From NCBI GenBank assembly GCA_902476355.1, contig CABSCS010000008.1, forward strand, positions 1 to 64,000: a stretch of 64,000 nt of DNA. The letters are read 5' to 3'. Positions 15,634 through 25,900 of this stretch are shown here, piece by piece (position 1 is the stretch's first letter; each line of letters starts with the position of its first letter). The notes beneath the pieces were generated by a model. That model ran no database searches. It was given only the letters and a program-made list of their open reading frames with translations, and was not told where the DNA came from. The DNA comes from UMGS2069 sp900557585. Lineage in GTDB: Bacteria; Bacillota; Clostridia; Christensenellales; UBA1242. A program made the translations under genes and the position numbers.

Positions 15634-16461
15634 ATGAAAAAGCGTTTAACATGCATTGCAATGTCGCCAGAAAAATTGTTTTTGGTCAAGTTGATGCTTT
15701 CGTGTTTTTCACTTGCGGTTGCCATTACGCTATATTTGATTGGGCTTATTAATTTTGTTTGCCTTATAATGGTTTTGGCGGGTGTTCTTTGGAACTTTTT
15801 TGCAAAGATAAATTCGTTTGTTGGGTTTGGTCTTTGCCTCGTGACGTGCTTTATTTGTGGGCTTGAATGCATATCTATTGGGTTATATTCACATGCAATT
15901 TTATATTTGATTTTCTATATTGTGCTTGAACTTTTTGTTCTTGTTTTGAACCTTAAAGGAAACACTGTTTTTGTTAGATATAAAAATCTTTCACCAACCG
16001 ATTCATATTATATTGTTTTGTCTATTTTGCTTTTTGCTGTTTGTGGATTTTCAATTTCACTTTGCCAAAACAACATGATTGTTCCAGCAATCGACGCAGT
16101 TTGCGCTAGTTTGCTTGCACTTTCAGCATATCTTCATTCAAGAAATTTCAGAGAATATTATGTAATCCGTCCAATTGCTCTTGTTTTGACAATTGCAATG
16201 TTTGCCTATATTGTTTCAATTGGAATGGCAAGCAGTGTCACAATCAGTTTGTTGCTTCTTTATGTGATTTATTTTGTGCTTGACGCAGTTGAACACATTT
16301 TCTTGATTCAATCAAAATTCAAAGTTCGCCACAGTCTGAGAAATGTTTTTGCAGACGAAAGCACTGTAGATGAAGTTGAAATTGTCCCAGAAAAAACAGA
16401 AGAACAAACAAACGAACAAAAACCAAAGAAAAAGGGCAGAGGTAAAGATGTTCTTGCTTAA
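15634..16461 (+). CDS. multi-pass membrane protein, PnuC-like transporter candidate
   Basis: A 275-residue protein with about seven or eight hydrophobic helices and a basic, charged cytoplasmic tail (KPKKKGRGK). The arrangement recalls the PnuC family of nicotinamide riboside/mononucleotide transporters. ISIGLYSHAILYLIFYIV resembles the PnuC GLYG-containing helix, and the later PAIDAVCASLLALSAYLHSR resembles its second half. The match is by eye and weak, so an unrelated membrane protein remains possible. ATG 15634 has AAAGGAG upstream and a TATAAT at about 15575-15580. It is divergent from the ylbJ-like gene. Confidence 0.5.
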   Translation: MKKRLTCIAMSPEKLFLVKLMLSCFSLAVAITLYLIGLINFVCLIMVLAGVLWNFFAKINSFVGFGLCLVTCFICGLECISIGLYSHAILYLIFYIVLELFVLVLNLKGNTVFVRYKNLSPTDSYYIVLSILLFAVCGFSISLCQNNMIVPAIDAVCASLLALSAYLHSRNFREYYVIRPIALVLTIAMFAYIVSIGMASSVTISLLLLYVIYFVLDAVEHIFLIQSKFKVRHSLRNVFADESTVDEVEIVPEKTEEQTNEQKPKKKGRGKDVLA

Positions 16462-16470
16462 AAAATAAAA

Positions 16471-16497
16471 AGGCACACAAAATTGTGTGTCTTTTCT
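16471..16497 (+). terminator. intrinsic terminator after the PnuC-like gene
   Basis: AGGCACACA pairs with TGTGTGTCTT over AAATT, followed by TTCTTTT. The rest of the gap to 16713 is AT-rich without recognisable signals. Confidence 0.7.
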
Positions 16498-16712
16498 TTT
16501 GCCTAGGTTACTTGCGTGATGTTTTTTTTGAGTTGGTGCAGGCAAAGTGTGTTGTCCGCAGTCATAAAAATAAGTATTTTTGCGGGTATTGTAATGTGTT
16601 TGATTATCGCTTTTTGATTTTATACATTGAGATAACGCTATTATGAAAAAATGATGAGAAGTTTTTAATCGTTTTATTTATTTTGTTATCTTGCATGATA
16701 TGCAATCACTTT

Positions 16713-17939
16713 TTATCTGTTTTGAACAACAAAAATTGTTTTGTCGGTTGCTTGTTTGCGGTTGTTGCAGATGTTATATATGTTCGAACCTGCCTGGTTT
16801 TGCAAAACAAATGTTGCTTTTTCTTGTTCAAGTTTTTCAAGGTCTGAAAGACTTACAATAAGTTCGGCTTTAGAGGTTTTAATGAGTTCTGAAAGCCATT
16901 TTTTCTTTGAAGCGTTCACTGCAAGAACATTAATTGCATATGGCTTGAAAAGGGCTTTTGAAAAATCTTTTTTCACATTGAAGAGTGGAAGAAGTAAAAG
17001 TTTTGCAATTCTGCTTTTTCTGTAACACTTGCTGGAAAGAGCATTGCAAATTTGCCTTTGTGATGAATAGAGATTCGAGTTGTTTTTCACGAGGTGGCTG
17101 AGGGCTGAGTTATAGTCAGCGAAAGTTTCAAGTTCTTTTGTTGAAAGGTCGCGAAGATGTTCAAGGACAAGTGCGTCAAGTTTGATTTGGGCTTCGTTTG
17201 AAAATGTGCGATTTTTTAAACTTTCAAAAACATGAGATGGAACAAGGCGTTTTGTCTTTTTTGTTTTGCCAGAATAGGCAAGGCTTCTGATGAATGTTGC
17301 GTTCACGAGATATTTGGTTTTTCCAAAGATTCTTATGCGTTTTATTTTGTTTGTATTATATCCGCTGTCTTCACGGTTTATAAAAACTGGTTGGATGTTT
17401 AAATTGTGCTTATAGATTGCTGAAAGGTATTCGATTGCAAGAATATTATTTGGTTCGCTGAAAATTTCGTCAATTTCACTTTGCAAAGAAGGATAGGCTT
17501 GTTTATAGGTTTGAAGAAGAGCCATGCTGTAACTTTGACCCATTTTCATGAAAGAAACAATCATGTTTGAAATCTTTTTGTCTTCTTGGCATTTTAGTTT
17601 TGCGATTTTTATGAGGGAAGATGTTTCTTTCACTTTTACGCCAAATGCAAGAGAGTCTATTCCAAGGTCTGAGAGAATCTTTACTCCGCCAAGAGCAAAG
17701 AAAGGAGCAGATGAAAGTGTGAAACATTCAGGAAGTTCAAGAACAATGTCTGCGCCCGAAACAATTGCATGGCTGGCTCTTTCATATTTATCAAGAATTG
17801 CCATTTCTCCGCGCTGGGTGAAGTTTCCACTCATGATAACGGCAATGTTCGCGTTTGTTTGCTTTTTAACTTGTTTTAAAAAGTAGTCATGACCATTGGT
17901 CAGCGGGTTAAATTCGGCAATAATTCCACAAAGTTTCAT
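16713..17939 (-). CDS. tmcAL: tRNA(Met) cytidine acetate ligase TmcAL
   Basis: A 408-residue member of the YlbM/DUF795 family. TmcAL uses acetate and ATP to make N4-acetylcytidine at the wobble position of elongator tRNA-Met. The N-terminal nucleotidyltransferase motif GIIAEFNPLTNGH contains the family's HXGH-like segment. IMSGNFTQRGEMAILDKYER and DIVLELPE are family signatures, and a helical C-terminal domain follows. The start at 17939 is preferred because the motif begins at residue 5 and GAGAGA lies upstream; the frame is open further but without a site. It is divergent from pta. Confidence 0.93.
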   Translation of the reverse strand: MKLCGIIAEFNPLTNGHDYFLKQVKKQTNANIAVIMSGNFTQRGEMAILDKYERASHAIVSGADIVLELPECFTLSSAPFFALGGVKILSDLGIDSLAFGVKVKETSSLIKIAKLKCQEDKKISNMIVSFMKMGQSYSMALLQTYKQAYPSLQSEIDEIFSEPNNILAIEYLSAIYKHNLNIQPVFINREDSGYNTNKIKRIRIFGKTKYLVNATFIRSLAYSGKTKKTKRLVPSHVFESLKNRTFSNEAQIKLDALVLEHLRDLSTKELETFADYNSALSHLVKNNSNLYSSQRQICNALSSKCYRKSRIAKLLLLPLFNVKKDFSKALFKPYAINVLAVNASKKKWLSELIKTSKAELIVSLSDLEKLEQEKATFVLQNQAGSNIYNICNNRKQATDKTIFVVQNR

Positions 17940-18037
17940 AAAAATCTCTCTCAAACATTTTATTTTTTTTGATATTTGTATTATAATAATTTTATTATAA
18001 CTTATAAAAGTTGTTTTGGCAACGGGAGGATAGCATT

Positions 18038-19078
18038 TTGTTTGGCAAAAAACCAAAAGCAAACGACACTTTCAAGTATATAATAGAGAAAGCCTCTGGA
18101 ACAGGAAAAACCATTGTTTTGCCAGAAGGCAATGATGATAGAGTGATTCAGGCAGCGGAAAGGGCTTCTTTGATGGGGCTTTGCAAAGTTGTTTTGATTG
18201 GAAACAAGATTTTGCTTAAAGATAAAATTTCTAAAAAGGCATTAAAGAACATTGAAATTATCGATGTTCAAAGTGAAACTCACCGCAGAGAGATGTATGC
18301 TCATTCGCTTTATGAACTTCGAAAAGAAAAGGGCATGACCGAAGAGCAGGCTCTTGAAACACTTAAAGATCCAATGTACTATGCAACAATGATGCTTCAA
18401 AGTGATGATGTTGATGGCGTTGTTGCTGGTGCGGTATACGCTTCGGCAGATGTAATGCGTCCTGCATTTCAAATTATAAAAACAAGGTCGGGAATTTCAA
18501 AGGTTTCAAGTGCTTTCATCATGGAAATGCCACAAGGCTCTTCGCTTGGCGAAAACAACATGATGGTGTTTGCTGATTGTGCTGTTATTCCAGACCCAAC
18601 TGACAAAGAACTTGCAGAAATTGCGGTTTTGTCTGCTCGTTTGGCAGATGATATTTGCTCAATGAAACCAAAGGTTGCGCTTTTGTCTTTCACAACAAAA
18701 ACCGACCCAGATGTTGCAAACGAAGACATTCAAAAGGTGAAAAGGGCATATAAACTTGCAAGAAGAATGGATTCTTCAATTGTAATTGATGGCGAACTTC
18801 AAGCCGATGCAGCAATTGTTCCAGAAGTGTGCGACAAAAAATGCAAAGGCTCTTCACTTGGTGGAAAAGCAAATGTTTTGATTTTCCCAAACATTGATGC
18901 GGGCAACATTGCATATAAACTTGTTCAGCGTATTGCGGGTGTTCGTGCAGTTGGCCCAATTTTGCAGGGGCTTCGCAAACCAATAAACGACCTTTCAAGA
19001 GGTGCCAGTGCAGACGAAATTGTGCTTGCAATGGCAATTACTATTTTACAAACAAAAACAAGCATTAAAGGAGAATAA
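18038..19078 (+). CDS. pta: phosphate acetyltransferase
   Basis: A 346-residue enzyme converting acetyl-CoA and phosphate to acetyl phosphate and CoA. The N-terminal TIVLPEGNDDRVIQAA, the central DPMYYATMML with VDGVVAGA, and the C-terminal VLIFPNIDAGNIAYKLVQR are Pta signatures. Length fits the short, single-domain Pta of Bacillota. A TTG start at 18038 is chosen because GGGAGGA lies seven bases upstream; no ATG is suitably placed. ackA begins at 19080, one base after the pta stop, behind an AAAGGAG site, giving the classical acetate/ATP-generating pair. Confidence 0.96.
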   Translation: MFGKKPKANDTFKYIIEKASGTGKTIVLPEGNDDRVIQAAERASLMGLCKVVLIGNKILLKDKISKKALKNIEIIDVQSETHRREMYAHSLYELRKEKGMTEEQALETLKDPMYYATMMLQSDDVDGVVAGAVYASADVMRPAFQIIKTRSGISKVSSAFIMEMPQGSSLGENNMMVFADCAVIPDPTDKELAEIAVLSARLADDICSMKPKVALLSFTTKTDPDVANEDIQKVKRAYKLARRMDSSIVIDGELQADAAIVPEVCDKKCKGSSLGGKANVLIFPNIDAGNIAYKLVQRIAGVRAVGPILQGLRKPINDLSRGASADEIVLAMAITILQTKTSIKGE

Positions 19079-19079
19079 T

Positions 19080-20279
19080 ATGAGTAAAAGAATTTTAGTT
19101 ATCAATGCTGGAAGCAGTAGTTTGAAATTTCAATTTATCGACACAGAAACCGAAGAGGTTTTTGCAAAAGGAAATGTTGAAAGAATCAATGAAGAAGGCT
19201 CTTTCCTTCGCTATAAAGCACACGGCAAAGAAACAATCAAAGACAGACCAATTTATAACCACACACAAGCAATGGAAATGGTTATCGACGCTTTGACAGA
19301 CAAAGAAATTGGTGTTATCAAAAACGTAAACGAAATTGACGCATTTGGACACAGAGTTGTGAATGTTGGTGAGTCATATTTCGATCCATGCATCGTTACA
19401 AAGAAAATTTTGGAAGATTTCAAAACAAAAGTGGATTTTTCACCTCTTCATGTTCCTGGCGCAATTGCAGGAATCGAGGCTTGCATGAGCATTTGTCCAA
19501 AAACTCCAAATGTTGCTGTTTTTGACATTGGATTCCACAAATCAATGCCAGAATATGTATATCGCTATGCAATTCCAACAAAATATTATGACGAATATAA
19601 AATCCGTCGCTATGGCGCACACGGAACCAGCCACTATTATGTGACACAAAGATGTGCAAGCCTTATGGGCAAAAAGCCAGAAGAACTCAACATCGTTTCT
19701 TGTCATATTGGAAGCGGTGCAAGCATTTGTGCTGTTAAAAACGGAAAAAGTTTTGACACTTCAATGGGATTCACTCCACTCGAAGGAATCATTATGAACA
19801 CACGCTCGGGAGACATTGACCCAGCAGTTGTAGAATACATTTGCAACAAAGAGGGCAAAACAGTTTCAGAAGTTTTGACAATGCTCAACAAAAAGTCTGG
19901 TTTGTTTGGCCTTACAAACGGTGTTGCAGACATGCGTGACATTCTTGAAAACATGAACAGAGCCGATGTTAAACTTGCTTTCGACATGTATTGTCACAGA
20001 ATCAAAAAATATATCTGCTCATATTTCGGAATTTTGGGTGGGGCAGACGCAATTGTGTTTACTGCTGGTTGCGGTGAGCACACACCAGAACTTCGTGAGG
20101 CTGTTACAAATGGTCTTGAATTTCTTGGAATTAAAGTTGACCATGGCAAAAACTTTGGCGCAAAACGTGGTGAAGAATGCGAGATTTCTTCGGCTGACAG
20201 CAAGGTTAAAGTGTTCATTATTCCAACAAACGAAGAACTTGTAATCGCACAAGAAACCGAAAAATTGCTAAAAAAGTAA
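19080..20279 (+). CDS. ackA: acetate kinase
   Basis: A 399-residue ASKHA-fold kinase that transfers phosphate from acetyl phosphate to ADP, yielding ATP and acetate in fermentation. The signature VINAGSSSLKF begins at residue 7 and holds the catalytic Asn9. GAHGTSHYYV and HIGSGASICA are the second signature and phosphate-binding loop, and VFTAGCGEHTPELR lies near the C-terminus. Length is normal. ATG 19080 is preferred over an upstream in-frame codon inside pta because AAAGGAG precedes it. Confidence 0.97.
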   Translation: MSKRILVINAGSSSLKFQFIDTETEEVFAKGNVERINEEGSFLRYKAHGKETIKDRPIYNHTQAMEMVIDALTDKEIGVIKNVNEIDAFGHRVVNVGESYFDPCIVTKKILEDFKTKVDFSPLHVPGAIAGIEACMSICPKTPNVAVFDIGFHKSMPEYVYRYAIPTKYYDEYKIRRYGAHGTSHYYVTQRCASLMGKKPEELNIVSCHIGSGASICAVKNGKSFDTSMGFTPLEGIIMNTRSGDIDPAVVEYICNKEGKTVSEVLTMLNKKSGLFGLTNGVADMRDILENMNRADVKLAFDMYCHRIKKYICSYFGILGGADAIVFTAGCGEHTPELREAVTNGLEFLGIKVDHGKNFGAKRGEECEISSADSKVKVFIIPTNEELVIAQETEKLLKK

Positions 20280-20351
20280 GATTATTTCAAATTTCATTGA
20301 CAAAATGACTGTTTTAATATATACTTTTTTAGTGCTTGTAAAGGGGACACT

Positions 20352-20867
20352 ATGACTGAACTTGAATTTTCACAGGCTCTTGAAACTCCAATGAAAGAGT
20401 TTCACTATAACTTTTCATTTTCGCCAAACATTCCTGAAAGTGCTTTTGCACCAAACAAAATTGTTGGCAACGCATCTGTTCAAATGGTTTATTTTGTAGA
20501 CTTTGACAGCATTTTGCATTTGAAAGGAAATTTGAGAGTTCTTTGTGAGTTCGTTTGTGACAGATGTGCTTCAAATTTTGAAAGAAACTTGTTTCTTGAA
20601 TTTGATGAAAAAATCTATCCAAGTTCAGAAGATGATAGCGAAGACCTTTTATATGACATGCCACACATTATGCTTGATAAAATCTTTTCAGATTTCATCA
20701 TTCTAAATTTTCCTTCAAGGGTTCTTTGCAAGGAAGATTGCAAGGGGATTTGTCCAACTTGCGGTGCAAATTTGAATGATGGAGAGTGTGAGTGCTCGGC
20801 AAACAAAATTGGGAAAAATAATCCATTCGCGGAGTTATTTAAAAGTAAATTAGGAGGGAAAAAGTAA
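20352..20867 (+). CDS. DUF177/YceD family protein (rpmF-associated)
   Basis: A 171-residue protein of the YceD (DUF177) family, which almost always sits directly before rpmF and has been linked to 23S rRNA accumulation. The family's cysteine pairs are visible: VCDRC in the middle and GICPTCGANLNDGECEC near the C-terminus, a likely zinc-binding group. ATG 20352 lies behind AAGGGGA, with a TTGACA promoter element at about 20297-20302. Its stop overlaps the rpmF start by one base, so the two are translationally coupled. Confidence 0.9.
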   Translation: MTELEFSQALETPMKEFHYNFSFSPNIPESAFAPNKIVGNASVQMVYFVDFDSILHLKGNLRVLCEFVCDRCASNFERNLFLEFDEKIYPSSEDDSEDLLYDMPHIMLDKIFSDFIILNFPSRVLCKEDCKGICPTCGANLNDGECECSANKIGKNNPFAELFKSKLGGKK

Positions 20868-21058
20868 TGGCAGTTCCAAAACATAAAGTATCTAAATCAG
20901 CAGGCAGAAGCAGAGTTGCAAACTGGAAAGCAACCGCTCCAACACTTGCAGAATGCCCACAATGTCACACATTGAAAGCATCTCATGCAGTTTGCCCAGA
21001 ATGCGGATATTATAATGGTGAGAAAAAGATGCTTGTTAAGGCAGACGAAAAAAAATAA
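20867..21058 (+). CDS. rpmF: 50S ribosomal protein L32 (zinc form)
   Basis: This 63-residue large-subunit protein begins MAVPKHKVSKSAGRSR, typical of L32. Two CX2C pairs (CPQC and CPEC) form the zinc knuckle, so it is the zinc-containing paralogue. GGAGG precedes the ATG. A terminator lies at about 21093-21124 before plsX. Confidence 0.97.
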   Translation: MAVPKHKVSKSAGRSRVANWKATAPTLAECPQCHTLKASHAVCPECGYYNGEKKMLVKADEKK

Positions 21059-21092
21059 GCCTTGCTTTTTCTTTGAACCATAAGAAACATTA

Positions 21093-21124
21093 AACAACAC
21101 TATAAAATAGTGTTGTTTTTTTTC
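21093..21124 (+). terminator. intrinsic terminator after rpmF
   Basis: AACAACACTAT pairs with ATAGTGTTGTT over AAA, followed by eight or more T residues. Confidence 0.85.
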
Positions 21125-21221
21125 ATTTTTGCTGAAAAATCTTCATATTGATTTGCTCTTTCATGTTCATTTGTTATATAATAATTTTGTATAAGTATGC
21201 ATAAATTTGGAGGACTTTATT

Positions 21222-22229
21222 TTGAAAATTGCAATTGATGCTTTTGGTGGCGACAATGCACCACTTGAAATTGTGAAAGGGGCAATCACTTCGGTGAACC
21301 TTATTGATGATGTTGAAATTGTTTTGGTTGGAGATGAAACCAAAATTAAAGATATTTTGAATGAATATGGCTATAAAGGAAACAAGATTGAAATCTTGCA
21401 CGCAACCGAGGTGATAACAAACGAAGAATCACCAACTGCTGCAATCAGAACAAAGAAAAACAGCAGTATTGTTGTTGGTCTTAATGCTTTGAAAGAAAGA
21501 GAGGACATTGTGGGTTTCATCAGTGCCGGAAGCACTGGCGCTGTTCTTGCGGGTGGAACATTTATTGTTGGAAGAATGCCAAATGTTTTGCGCCCAGCAC
21601 TTGCACCTGTTTTGCCAACTGTAAAGGGAACTGAAACAATGCTTATCGACTCTGGCGCAAACGTAGACTGCAAACCAGAATATCTTGTTCAATTTGCAAA
21701 AATGGGAACAGCATATTTCAGAAGCATGAAAAACATTGAAAATCCAAAAGTTGCACTTTTGAACATTGGCGCAGAAAACAAAAAAGGAAATGCTCTCACA
21801 CACGAGGCTTTTGAACTTTTGCAAAACGAAAAATCCATCAATTTCGTTGGAAACGTTGAAGCAAGAGATTTGCTTGCTGGCGATGTTGACATTATTGTTG
21901 CCGATGGCTTTTCCGGAAACATTGCTCTTAAAGCATCAGAAGGTGCAATTCTCAATTTGATGAAAATTTTGAAAAGTGAAATAAATAATGCTTCACTTTT
22001 TGCAAAAATGGGTGCGGGAATGATGAAACCAGTTTTCAGAAATCTTAAAACTCATTTTGACTATAACAAACTTGGTGGTTCTGCATTTGTTGGAATCAAA
22101 AAGATTGTTTTCAAAACACATGGAACTTGCAAGGCAGAAACACTTCTTTCTTGCGTTCGCCAAGTGAAAGACATTTATAATAGCGGATTCATTTCAAAAC
22201 TTGAAGAATCTTTTAGTCAGGAGCAGTAA
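21222..22229 (+). CDS. plsX: phosphate acyltransferase PlsX
   Basis: A 335-residue enzyme that turns acyl-ACP into acyl phosphate, the first committed step of phospholipid synthesis in most Gram-positives. The N-terminus IAIDAFGGDNAPLEIVKGA, the NVDCKPEYLVQFA motif and VADGFSGNIALKASEG are family signatures. A TTG start at 21222 is chosen: GGAGGA at 21209-21214 is spaced correctly, whereas a TTG at 21207 would overlap that site. Its stop overlaps the start of rnc by one base. The fab genes and acpP that often separate plsX from rnc are absent here. Confidence 0.95.
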   Translation: MKIAIDAFGGDNAPLEIVKGAITSVNLIDDVEIVLVGDETKIKDILNEYGYKGNKIEILHATEVITNEESPTAAIRTKKNSSIVVGLNALKEREDIVGFISAGSTGAVLAGGTFIVGRMPNVLRPALAPVLPTVKGTETMLIDSGANVDCKPEYLVQFAKMGTAYFRSMKNIENPKVALLNIGAENKKGNALTHEAFELLQNEKSINFVGNVEARDLLAGDVDIIVADGFSGNIALKASEGAILNLMKILKSEINNASLFAKMGAGMMKPVFRNLKTHFDYNKLGGSAFVGIKKIVFKTHGTCKAETLLSCVRQVKDIYNSGFISKLEESFSQEQ

Positions 22230-22891
22230 TGGAAGATTTCAAAAAGGTTGAAGAAATTGTTGGTCATTCATATAAAGACAAAAACCTTCTTAAAAATGCA
22301 TTTATTCATTCGAGTTATACAAACGAACACAAAGTTCGCTCAAATGAAAGGTTGGAATTTTTGGGAGACAGCGTTTTGTCTGTAATTGTGACCGATGAAA
22401 TATATCATAAATATCGCAAGAACGAGGGCGACCTTTCCAAAATTCGTGCCTCTCTTGTAAGCGAAAAATCATTATCTTTCATTTTTGATGGTCTTGGACT
22501 TACAAAGTTTTTGCTTTGTGGAGAGGCTTTCAAAAACAAAGCACCAACTGTTGCAATGCAGGCTGATGCAATGGAAGCACTGATTGCGTCGCTTTATCTT
22601 GACGCTGGTCTTGAAAAGGCAAGAGAGTTTGTTTTGAGCGTGATGAGTGAGTCACTAAAAGGAATCAGCACTCATGGCGTTCCAGACAGTTATAAATCTC
22701 TTTTGCAAGAAAAATTTAAAAATGCAAAAATTGTATATCAATTTTCAACTGTTGGAGAAGGTGAAGAAAAAACCTATACTTCAAAGGTGTTTATAAATGG
22801 TGTTATGTCTGGCATAGGTGTTTCGAGCAAAAAGCGTGAAGCCGAGGAAATTGCTGCACAAAAGGCACTTGAAAGTGTTAAAAAGATTTAA
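22229..22891 (+). CDS. rnc: ribonuclease III
   Basis: A 220-residue double-strand-specific endoribonuclease used in rRNA and mRNA processing. The catalytic signature NERLEFLGDSVL is at 39-50 with the acidic residues Glu43 and Asp47. QADAMEALIASLYLDAG is the second metal-binding part, and a C-terminal double-stranded RNA-binding domain (about 150-220) ends AEEIAAQKALESV. The gene is coupled to plsX and followed after 17 bases by smc, the standard Bacillota order. Confidence 0.97.
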   Translation: MEDFKKVEEIVGHSYKDKNLLKNAFIHSSYTNEHKVRSNERLEFLGDSVLSVIVTDEIYHKYRKNEGDLSKIRASLVSEKSLSFIFDGLGLTKFLLCGEAFKNKAPTVAMQADAMEALIASLYLDAGLEKAREFVLSVMSESLKGISTHGVPDSYKSLLQEKFKNAKIVYQFSTVGEGEEKTYTSKVFINGVMSGIGVSSKKREAEEIAAQKALESVKKI

Positions 22892-22908
22892 TATAGGAAA
22901 GAACAAAA

Positions 22909-25900
22909 ATGAAATTTAAAGAACTTGACATTTATGGTTTCAAATCATTTGCAGACAAACTTGAAGTGAAGTTTGAGGCCGGAATAACTGGAATTGTTGG
23001 CCCAAATGGTTGCGGAAAAAGTAACGTTGCCGACTCAATTCGTTGGGTTATGGGTGAACAAAGTGCAAAGTCTCTTCGTGGCGCAAGCATGCAAGATGTT
23101 ATCTTCAATGGAACAGAGGCAAGAAAGCCTCAGTCTTTTTGCGAAGTTTCTTTGATTTTTGACAACTCAACAAAGATTTTTCCGGTTGACTATGACGAAG
23201 TTGTTTTGACAAGAAAACTCTATCGTTCGGGCGAAAGTGAATATCTCATCAACAAAAATCCATGCCGTTTGAAAGACATCACAGACATTTTGCACGATTC
23301 TGGTCTTGGAAAAGAAAGTTATTGCGTGATTGGACAAGGTAAAATTGACAGCCTTCTTTCTGCAAAACCAGAAGAACGTCGTTCAGTTTTTGAAGAGGCT
23401 GCCGGAATTTCTAAATTCAAAAATCGAAAGATTGAGGCCGAAAGAAAACTTGAAAGAACAAGAGACAACCTTACTCGTTTATATGACATTATTTCTGAAC
23501 TTGAAAACCGTTTGGGGCCTCTTACAAAGCAATCTGAAAATGCGAAAAAATTTCTTGAACTTCGTGACAGACTTAAAAATCTTGAACTTAACATTTATGT
23601 TTATCAATATGATAACGCTGCAACAAATAAGGCTCAAATCAACGAAAAACTTGATGCAATCAACGAAGAACTTGAACTTAAAACTGCTGATTTTGAAAAG
23701 GCTGTGAATGCTTTTAACAATTGCTCACAAAAAATTCAAGACCTTGACAAAAACATTGAGCAACTTCGTGATGAACTTTTGAACCTTACTGTTGGACTTG
23801 AAAAAAAGTCTGGCGAAGCAAAACTTTTGCAAGAAAAAATTGCAAACCTTAAAACTTCAAGCGACAAACTTGATTCAGACATTAAACAAGACGAAATCTT
23901 GCGTGATTCTATTGCGTGTGCACTTGAAGAAAAGAAAAAATCTTTGGCACTTCAAAACACAATGCTAGAAGAACTTGAAAAGCAAAGTGAAAAGATAAAT
24001 GATGAATATCTCGAAGTTGCAGATCGCCTTTTGGTTGGTGAAAAACAAGCAGAAGAGCAAGAGGGCGAAATTTATAGCACTCTTGAATCTCTTGGTGATG
24101 TTAAGAGTAACCTTTCATCAATCAAAACCGAAAAGCAAGCACTTTTAGACAAGAAAGTGGAAGTTGAAAACCGCCAAAAAGAACTTTCAAATGCAATTGC
24201 TTCTTTGAATGACGAACTTGCAAATGGTCAAAAATTGTTTGGTGAAACTCAAAAAACAATTGATGAACTCAAAGAAAATCAACAAGCAATGATAGACAAG
24301 CAACAAGACCTTGAAAACAAAAATGTTTTGATTGCTCGCACTCTTGATGACAAGAAAATAGACTATCATGCAAAACTCTCTCGTGCAAAGGTTCTTCAAG
24401 AAATGCAAGAAGACAACGAGGGATATATCATTTCTGTTAAAAGACTTTTGGAACAATCTAAAACAAACTCAACTCTTGGTGGAATGATTGTTGGTGTTGT
24501 TGCAAAACTTATGAAAGTTCCAGAGAAACTTGAAACTGCAATTGAAATGGCGCTTGGTGCATCTGTTCAAAACATTGTCACAAAAAATGAAGAAGATGCA
24601 AAATATATTGTCAACTATTTAAAGCAAAATCGCTATGGAAGAGCAACATTTTTGCCAATTTCAAGTGTGAAAGAGCGCAGTGTTCCAGATTTTGTGAAAG
24701 CAAAACTCAACACACGTGGTGTTCTTGGAATTGCAAATGAACTTATTTCATATGACAAAAAACTTGACCCAATTTTCAAGCATTTGCTTGGCGGAACAGT
24801 GATTGTTGACAATCTTGACAACGCTGTTGAAATTGCAAAAGCAACATCATATACAACAAAACTTGTAACACTTGATGGAGATATCATCAACCCACAAGGT
24901 TCAATTTCTGGTGGTTCAAAGAAAGAAAACACAACCAATCTTATTGGTCGTGAACGTGAAATTGAAGACCTTAACAAAGCCCTTGAAATTGAAAAAGAAG
25001 AAGTTCGTGTACTTCTTGAAAAACAACAAAAATGCAATGCACTTATTGCTGAAAACAATGATAAACTTATCAAAATTGGTGAGCAAATTCATGAAAAAGA
25101 AGTTGAAAGTGCAAAGCAAACTGAAAACATATATCGCATAGAAGACACAATTGCTCTTCAAGAACGTGAAAAAAGAAGCACAGATTTTTCACTTGAAACC
25201 ATTCTTGACCGTCTTGATGCTTTGGAAACCGCACTTGCAAAAGTTGCATCCGAAGAAAGAGAAATGACCGACAAGAAGGAAGAAGCAAGTGCAACAAAGC
25301 GTAAAGAGAACAGCCGTTTTGACCTTCTTCGTAAACAACGCGAAACTCTTTATGACACTTTGACCGAACTTAAAGTTAAAATTGCTTCGGGAACAACAAA
25401 CAAATCATCGCTTGAAAATGAAATTGAGCGTTTTGAAACACAAATTGCAGACAGTAATGTCCGTTCTCGCGAGAATAAACTTGAATATCAAAAACAACTT
25501 ACTCTTATAAGCGAACTTCAAAGTTCTCTTGATTCACTTATGCAAGAATCTGCATATAAAGGAAACATGGACGCACTTCGTGATGTTCGTGACAAACTTG
25601 CAAGTCTTGACCAAGTGAAAGTTCAAATGCAAGTTGAAATGAACGATGCTGACCAAAAGAAAATGTCACTTTCAACCGAAATTCAAAGAGCAAGTGACAA
25701 GAAAACCAAAGAAGAAATGAACCTTGCAAAAATTGACACCGACATTGAAACAATGCAAGAACGTGTTTGGGAAGAATATAACATGACCTATGCAAACGCT
25801 GCCGAGTTCAAATTGCCAGAGTTCAATCTTTCAGAAGGCTTGGCGGAATCTGCAAAAATCAAAAAACAAATTTCTGCACTTGGCTATGTAAACGTTGCCG

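Noticed and set aside
15585..15872. Longer N-terminus for the YlbJ-like protein
   Set aside because: The extra 96 codons overlap the promoter and coding start of the divergent gene and contain no family sequence or ribosome site.
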